This document shows, one piece after another, positions 60,538 to 64,000 of a stretch of 64,000 bases of DNA. The position numbers and the translations under genes were made by a program. The stretch is from contig NZ_RJKQ01000002.1 of the NCBI RefSeq assembly GCF_003751845.1, forward strand, positions 248,001-312,000, given 5' to 3'. The DNA is from Enterobacter sp. BIGb0383 (GTDB taxonomy: Bacteria; Pseudomonadota; Gammaproteobacteria; Enterobacterales; Enterobacteriaceae). The notes beneath the pieces are model-generated. The model ran no database searches, was not told where the DNA came from, and saw nothing but the letters and a program-made list of their open reading frames with translations. Numbering within the stretch: the first letter of the stretch is position 1; the number at the start of each line of letters is the position of its first letter.

Positions 60538-61267
60538 TGCCCCCGCAGCGCTCGCAGGCTTCGCCCGCCCGATGAAAGACCCGGAAGCGAAACAGCGCCC
60601 CGTGGTGACGGTTTTCATCCAGCGTGCCGCGCGTGGTCCAGGAGAGTCGGGGGATGGCGAGCAACGATTCCGCCAGCGCAGTCAGCTGCGGGTCGGTAAG
60701 ATCCTGTGCCCTGTGCTGCGGAGCCAGTTCGGTGTGCCAGAGGATTTCGACCCGCAGGTAGTTGCCCAGTCCGGCGAGAAACGTCTGGTCCAGCAGCAGT
60801 CCGGAAAACTGTCGCCGCCGAAAACGCGGCGACAGGAGGCGCTCTTTTACCGTCTCTGCCGTCAGGGACATATCGAGCACGTCCGGTCCGACCCGCTGTA
60901 AAAACGGATGGGTGGCAAGCTGTTCCGCGCTCAGCATTTCGATATCCGAGGCGCTATAGAGCAGAATCGCTTTCTCCGCCGTCTGTAGCCTGACCCGCAG
61001 CACGCGGGTGGTTTGCGGCGATTCATCCGCCTCGACCACTCGCCAGACGCCGTACAGCTGATTATGGCTGTAGAGCGTCAGGCCACCGCTAAAGCGGGTC
61101 AGCATCGCTTTTCCCCTGGTATCGATACGCTCGATACACTGGCCGACCAGCGTCAGCTCGTACGCCTTAAGTTCAGGAAAGGCAAACCAGACGTCCGTCA
61201 GCGGTTTGCCCTGAACGGCGGCCTCCAGGCTATCCGCCGCGCGGCGGATCTCCGGTCCCTCAGGCAT
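60476..61267 (-). CDS. nei: Endonuclease VIII
   Basis: This 263-residue DNA glycosylase/AP lyase removes oxidised pyrimidines. The catalytic N terminus [10 protein letters not shown] (Pro2, Glu3), Lys53 in TRGKAML and the C-terminal zinc finger (CERCG and CPGC) are intact, and the length equals E. coli Nei. It follows pcp by 14 bp. The final 62 bp overlap the 3' end of the convergent MFS gene. Confidence 0.97.
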   Translation of the reverse strand: MPEGPEIRRAADSLEAAVQGKPLTDVWFAFPELKAYELTLVGQCIERIDTRGKAMLTRFSGGLTLYSHNQLYGVWRVVEADESPQTTRVLRVRLQTAEKAILLYSASDIEMLSAEQLATHPFLQRVGPDVLDMSLTAETVKERLLSPRFRRRQFSGLLLDQTFLAGLGNYLRVEILWHTELAPQHRAQDLTDPQLTALAESLLAIPRLSWTTRGTLDENRHHGALFRFRVFHRAGEACERCGGIIEKTTLSSRPFYWCPGCQR

Positions 61268-61281
61268 AAACGACTCCGTGA

Positions 61282-61929
61282 TTAGTGCGTGGTACCGCCG
61301 GACAGTTTGAGATCGGTATCGACCCGCAGCCCTGTTTCAATAGCGATTTCCAGCGCGTGCAGCACCGTCTCCGCCGCCATGCTGGCCGCGCCCGGATGCG
61401 CCACCGCCTGCTCCGGTAGCCACGGGATATGGATAAACCCGCCCTTCACTTCCGGCGTGGCCTGTAGCTTGTGCAGTAGGCCATACATGACATGGTTACA
61501 GACGTAGGTGCCCGCCGTATGGGAGACGGAGGCCGGAATACCGGCCTCACGGATCGCGGCGACCATCGCCTTAATCGGCAGCGTGCTGAACCAGGCAGCA
61601 GGACCGTTGGCCACCACGGGCCGGTCCACCGGCTGCTGGCCTTTATTGTCCGGGATACGCGCGTCATCGACGTTAATCGCGACCCGCTCGACGGTCAGGT
61701 CAACGCGACCACCGGCCTGGCCAACGGCCAGCACCAGCGACGGCTGGAGTTCGTCGATTGCCCGGTCCAGGACCGCCAGCGACTCGTCAAAGACGCAGGG
61801 CAGCTGTCGTGCAACCACCCGGCATTCGCCGATAATCACGTTATCAAGACGGCGAACGACTTCCCAGGAAGGGTTGATCGTCTCACCGCCAAAAGGTTCA
61901 AACCCGGTTACCAGTACCGTACGCATCAT
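61282..61929 (-). CDS. pcp: Pyrrolidone-carboxylate peptidase
   Basis: This 215-residue cysteine peptidase removes N-terminal pyroglutamate from peptides. The catalytic triad is intact: Glu81 (TVERVAIN), Cys144 ([11 protein letters not shown]) and His167 (GFIHIPWLP). It lies 6 bp after the DUF979 gene and upstream of nei, in a leftward run DUF969-DUF979-pcp-nei. Confidence 0.95.
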   Translation of the reverse strand: MMRTVLVTGFEPFGGETINPSWEVVRRLDNVIIGECRVVARQLPCVFDESLAVLDRAIDELQPSLVLAVGQAGGRVDLTVERVAINVDDARIPDNKGQQPVDRPVVANGPAAWFSTLPIKAMVAAIREAGIPASVSHTAGTYVCNHVMYGLLHKLQATPEVKGGFIHIPWLPEQAVAHPGAASMAAETVLHALEIAIETGLRVDTDLKLSGGTTH

Positions 61930-61935
61930 CCCTCC

Positions 61936-62928
61936 TTACAGGAACATCAGGAAATAGAGCAGGAACACGTTAGCAATCAGCAGCAGCACCGCCGTGGGTA
62001 CCTGCGCCTTAATGACCGCATTTTTATCCGGCAGCTCCAGCAGCGCGGCCGGAACAATGTTGAAGTTGGCCGCCATCGGCGTCATCAGCGTCCCGCAGTA
62101 GCCGGAGAACATCCCGATAGCCGCCATCACCGCCGGGTTACCGCCGTGTTGCAGGACCAGCACCGGAATACCAATACCGGCGGTGATAATCGGGAAGGCC
62201 GCGAAGGCATTGCCCATAATCATCGTCAGCAGCGCCATGCCAATAGCGTAGACCGCCACGGCGATAAAGCGGCTGTCGACGGCGAGATATTCCTGGGTCA
62301 GCCAGGCAATACCGGTGCCGACGCCTGCGGTGGTAAACAGCAGTCCGAGGGTGGCGAGGATCTGCGGCAGAATAAACGCCCAGCCGATCGAGTCCAGCAG
62401 GCGACGCGCCTCCTGCAACGGCTGATGCGCTTGTTCGCGGGTCATGATCACCGCACTCACCAGGCCAACCAGCGAGCCGACAGTCATGGAGAAGAGCGTC
62501 ACCAGCGTCGAGTGGTTACCCGGCCCAAACAGGGCCAGCTGTAGCGACGGCAGATTATTAAACAGCAGTACGCCGACAACAGTGATGACAGGAATTGCCA
62601 GAGCGGGCAGGAACAGACGGCTGCCAAGGCGCTGGGCGCTGGCTTCGCGCTCCTGCTGGCTACGCTGATGGTAGCTGCCCAGGCGAACGCCGCCGAAACC
62701 GGCGATCAGCGCCAGCACAACCACCGCCCCACCGACGGCAATATGCACCGTGCGTTTATCGCCAACCAGCTCGAAGGTCCAGTTACCCAGCAGGAACAGC
62801 AGACCGTAGATCCCCCAGAAAAGGCCGGTGGTCAGACGACGCGGGTTGGCCTTGTCGCGCCAGGACATAATGGCCACCACCAGCAAAATAGCGCCGGCCA
62901 GCCAGTAGAGATAGCTTTGCTGAAACAT
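61936..62928 (-). CDS. DUF979 family membrane protein (putative permease subunit)
   Basis: This 330-residue protein has about nine to ten membrane spans, beginning MFQQSYLYWLAGAILLVVAI. It is always found beside a DUF969 partner in this family; here the two genes overlap by 1 bp, implying a stoichiometric complex. With pcp and pxpA alongside, the likely substrate is 5-oxoproline or a related compound (inference). Confidence 0.8.
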   Translation of the reverse strand: MFQQSYLYWLAGAILLVVAIMSWRDKANPRRLTTGLFWGIYGLLFLLGNWTFELVGDKRTVHIAVGGAVVVLALIAGFGGVRLGSYHQRSQQEREASAQRLGSRLFLPALAIPVITVVGVLLFNNLPSLQLALFGPGNHSTLVTLFSMTVGSLVGLVSAVIMTREQAHQPLQEARRLLDSIGWAFILPQILATLGLLFTTAGVGTGIAWLTQEYLAVDSRFIAVAVYAIGMALLTMIMGNAFAAFPIITAGIGIPVLVLQHGGNPAVMAAIGMFSGYCGTLMTPMAANFNIVPAALLELPDKNAVIKAQVPTAVLLLIANVFLLYFLMFL

Positions 62929-63653
62929 TATGCCGCTCCTCTGTTCTGACCGTCAGTGCTCACTTTGCCCAGCTCGCGCGCAATATGATTATCCAGGCGC
63001 CACAGACGGGTCGCATGAATAATAAAGGCGCAGATCGCCGTCGGGATACCCCACAGCGCAATATGCAGCGGCTCGGTCTGGATCCCACCGGACTCCAGCA
63101 TAAAGTTGTGCATAAAGATGATCGCGCCGAAGGCGACAAAGATATCTTCCCCGAAGAATAGGCCGACGTTATCCGTCGCCGCCGACATGGCGCGCAGGCG
63201 ATAGCGCACCGCACCCGGCAATTCGCCGTAGTTCTTCTCCGCCGCGCCTTCCGCCATCGGGGCCAGCAGCGGGCGAACCATCTGCGGATGACCGCCGAGG
63301 CTGGTCAGCCCAAGCGCTGCCGAGCTTTCACGGACAAACAGATAGACAATCAGCAGACGACCCGCCGTGGCGCTGCGGATCTTCGCAATCCACGCCTGGG
63401 CACGCTCTTTCAGACCGTGACGCTCCAGCAGGCCGATAACCGCCAGCGGGATCAGCAGAATAAACGGCAGGTTGCGGGTGTTAAGGAAGCCTTCACCCAG
63501 TTTTTCAAGGATGGTGGCGATTGGCATCTGCGCCGCCAGACCGGTGACAATCCCGGCGACGATCACCACCAGCACCGGATTAAAGCGCAAAAGGAACCCG
63601 ACCACGATGACGGCAATCCCCGTCAGTGGCCAGAGAGATACGGCTTCTCCCAT
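62928..63653 (-). CDS. DUF969 family membrane protein (putative permease subunit)
   Basis: This 241-residue protein has about six membrane spans (MGEAVSLWPLTGIAVIVVGF at the start) and the conserved ESSAALGLTSLGGHPQMVRPL segment. It is the partner of the downstream DUF979 gene and lies 55 bp after pxpA. A transport role is inferred from membrane topology and context. Confidence 0.8.
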   Translation of the reverse strand: MGEAVSLWPLTGIAVIVVGFLLRFNPVLVVIVAGIVTGLAAQMPIATILEKLGEGFLNTRNLPFILLIPLAVIGLLERHGLKERAQAWIAKIRSATAGRLLIVYLFVRESSAALGLTSLGGHPQMVRPLLAPMAEGAAEKNYGELPGAVRYRLRAMSAATDNVGLFFGEDIFVAFGAIIFMHNFMLESGGIQTEPLHIALWGIPTAICAFIIHATRLWRLDNHIARELGKVSTDGQNRGAA

Positions 63654-63708
63654 GATATTGTTACCCTGTATGTTGTTGAGTTGTTTACAGTCTTATTTTA
63701 ATTTTCGT

Positions 63709-64000
63709 TTAGGAACGAATACTGATACTGCCTGCTTCAAACGCCGAGCGCAAGCGGCGGGCAAAGGCGAGGGCGTGCTCACCGTCGCCATGAAGGCAGA
63801 CCGTCTGGGCGTTAACGCTGGCCCAGCTCCCGTCGATGCTCTGCACTTTACCTTCGGATATCATCCCCAGTGTCTGCGCCAGGGCCTGCTCTTCATCGTC
63901 GATCAATGCCCCCGGCTGACCACGCGGAACGAGGCTGCCGTCCGCCTGATATCCCCGGTCGGCAAACACCTCTTCACGCGTTGTTAAGCCCAGACGCTGT
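63709..64000 (-). CDS. pxpA: 5-oxoprolinase subunit A (LamB/YcsF family), 3' part (partial)
   Basis: Only the C-terminal 97 or so residues are in the window; the gene continues past the right edge. [28 protein letters not shown] and [16 protein letters not shown] are the conserved C-terminal LamB/YcsF blocks. With PxpB and PxpC it hydrolyses 5-oxoproline to glutamate using ATP. It stands at the head of the leftward DUF969-DUF979-pcp run. Confidence 0.93.
   Translation of the reverse strand, partial: QRLGLTTREEVFADRGYQADGSLVPRGQPGALIDDEEQALAQTLGMISEGKVQSIDGSWASVNAQTVCLHGDGEHALAFARRLRSAFEAGSISIRS

Overview
The window is chromosomal DNA from an enterobacterium of the Klebsiella/Enterobacter/Raoultella type. 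Most genes read as close relatives of Escherichia coli genes in near-E. coli order (mod, gal, gpmA, aroG, nadA, tol-pal, cyd, suc, sdh, gltA, nei, pxp). Differences are a complete histidine-utilisation (hut) cluster beside bioA, no mngRAB between cyd and suc, and DUF969/DUF979/pcp beside nei. The genus cannot be fixed from sequence alone. There is no rRNA, CRISPR array, IS element or intact prophage.

Layout. 1-6.6 kb: the bioA 3' end, then hutIGC and hutUH with two copies of the HutC operator core. 6.7-10.1 kb: ybhC, pgl, ybhA. 10.1-19.8 kb: the molybdate locus modABC / acrZ-modE / modF. It is interrupted twice: katE lies between modA and acrZ, and an AT-rich bacteriocin unit (16.3-18.3 kb) separates modE from modF. 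19.9-21.6 kb: a DUF2167 protein and an M50 (site-2) protease-like protein, translationally coupled. 21.7-27.1 kb: galETKM with the classical operators, then gpmA. 27.1-31.8 kb: aroG, ybgS, zitB, pnuC, nadA. 31.8-32.5 kb: a tRNA-Lys/Val cluster followed by a broken tRNA-Lys fragment and a 60-bp direct repeat. 32.7-38.3 kb: ybgC-tolQRAB-pal-cpoB. 38.5-41.6 kb: cydABX-ybgE. 42.3-43.5 kb: an exported YfaP/TPR-like protein. 43.7-53.4 kb: sdhCDAB and sucABCD. 54.1 kb: gltA. 55.4-60.5 kb: two divergent LysR/MFS pairs. 60.5-64 kb: nei, pcp, DUF979, DUF969 and the 3' part of pxpA.

Main discovery. The 16.3-18.3 kb insert encodes a 437-residue pore-forming bacteriocin and, convergently, a 112-residue membrane immunity protein. 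The bacteriocin's N terminus and its C-terminal pore domain both read like colicin E1. Its central receptor-binding part is different and the protein is about 85 residues shorter than E1. The promoter overlaps two tandem LexA boxes, as in plasmid colicin genes, but no lysis gene is present. The unit therefore looks like a chromosomally settled, SOS-controlled, chimeric E1-type colicin that has split the modE-modF pair.

How the genes work together. The hut cluster degrades histidine to glutamate. ModE senses molybdate and controls modABC through a clear operator. The gal, gpm, sdh, suc, glt and cyd genes form the central carbon and respiratory core. Tol-Pal maintains the envelope and is also the import route used by E1-type colicins. 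Pcp, the DUF969/DUF979 membrane pair and PxpA plausibly form a pyroglutamate (5-oxoproline) release, transport and hydrolysis pathway.
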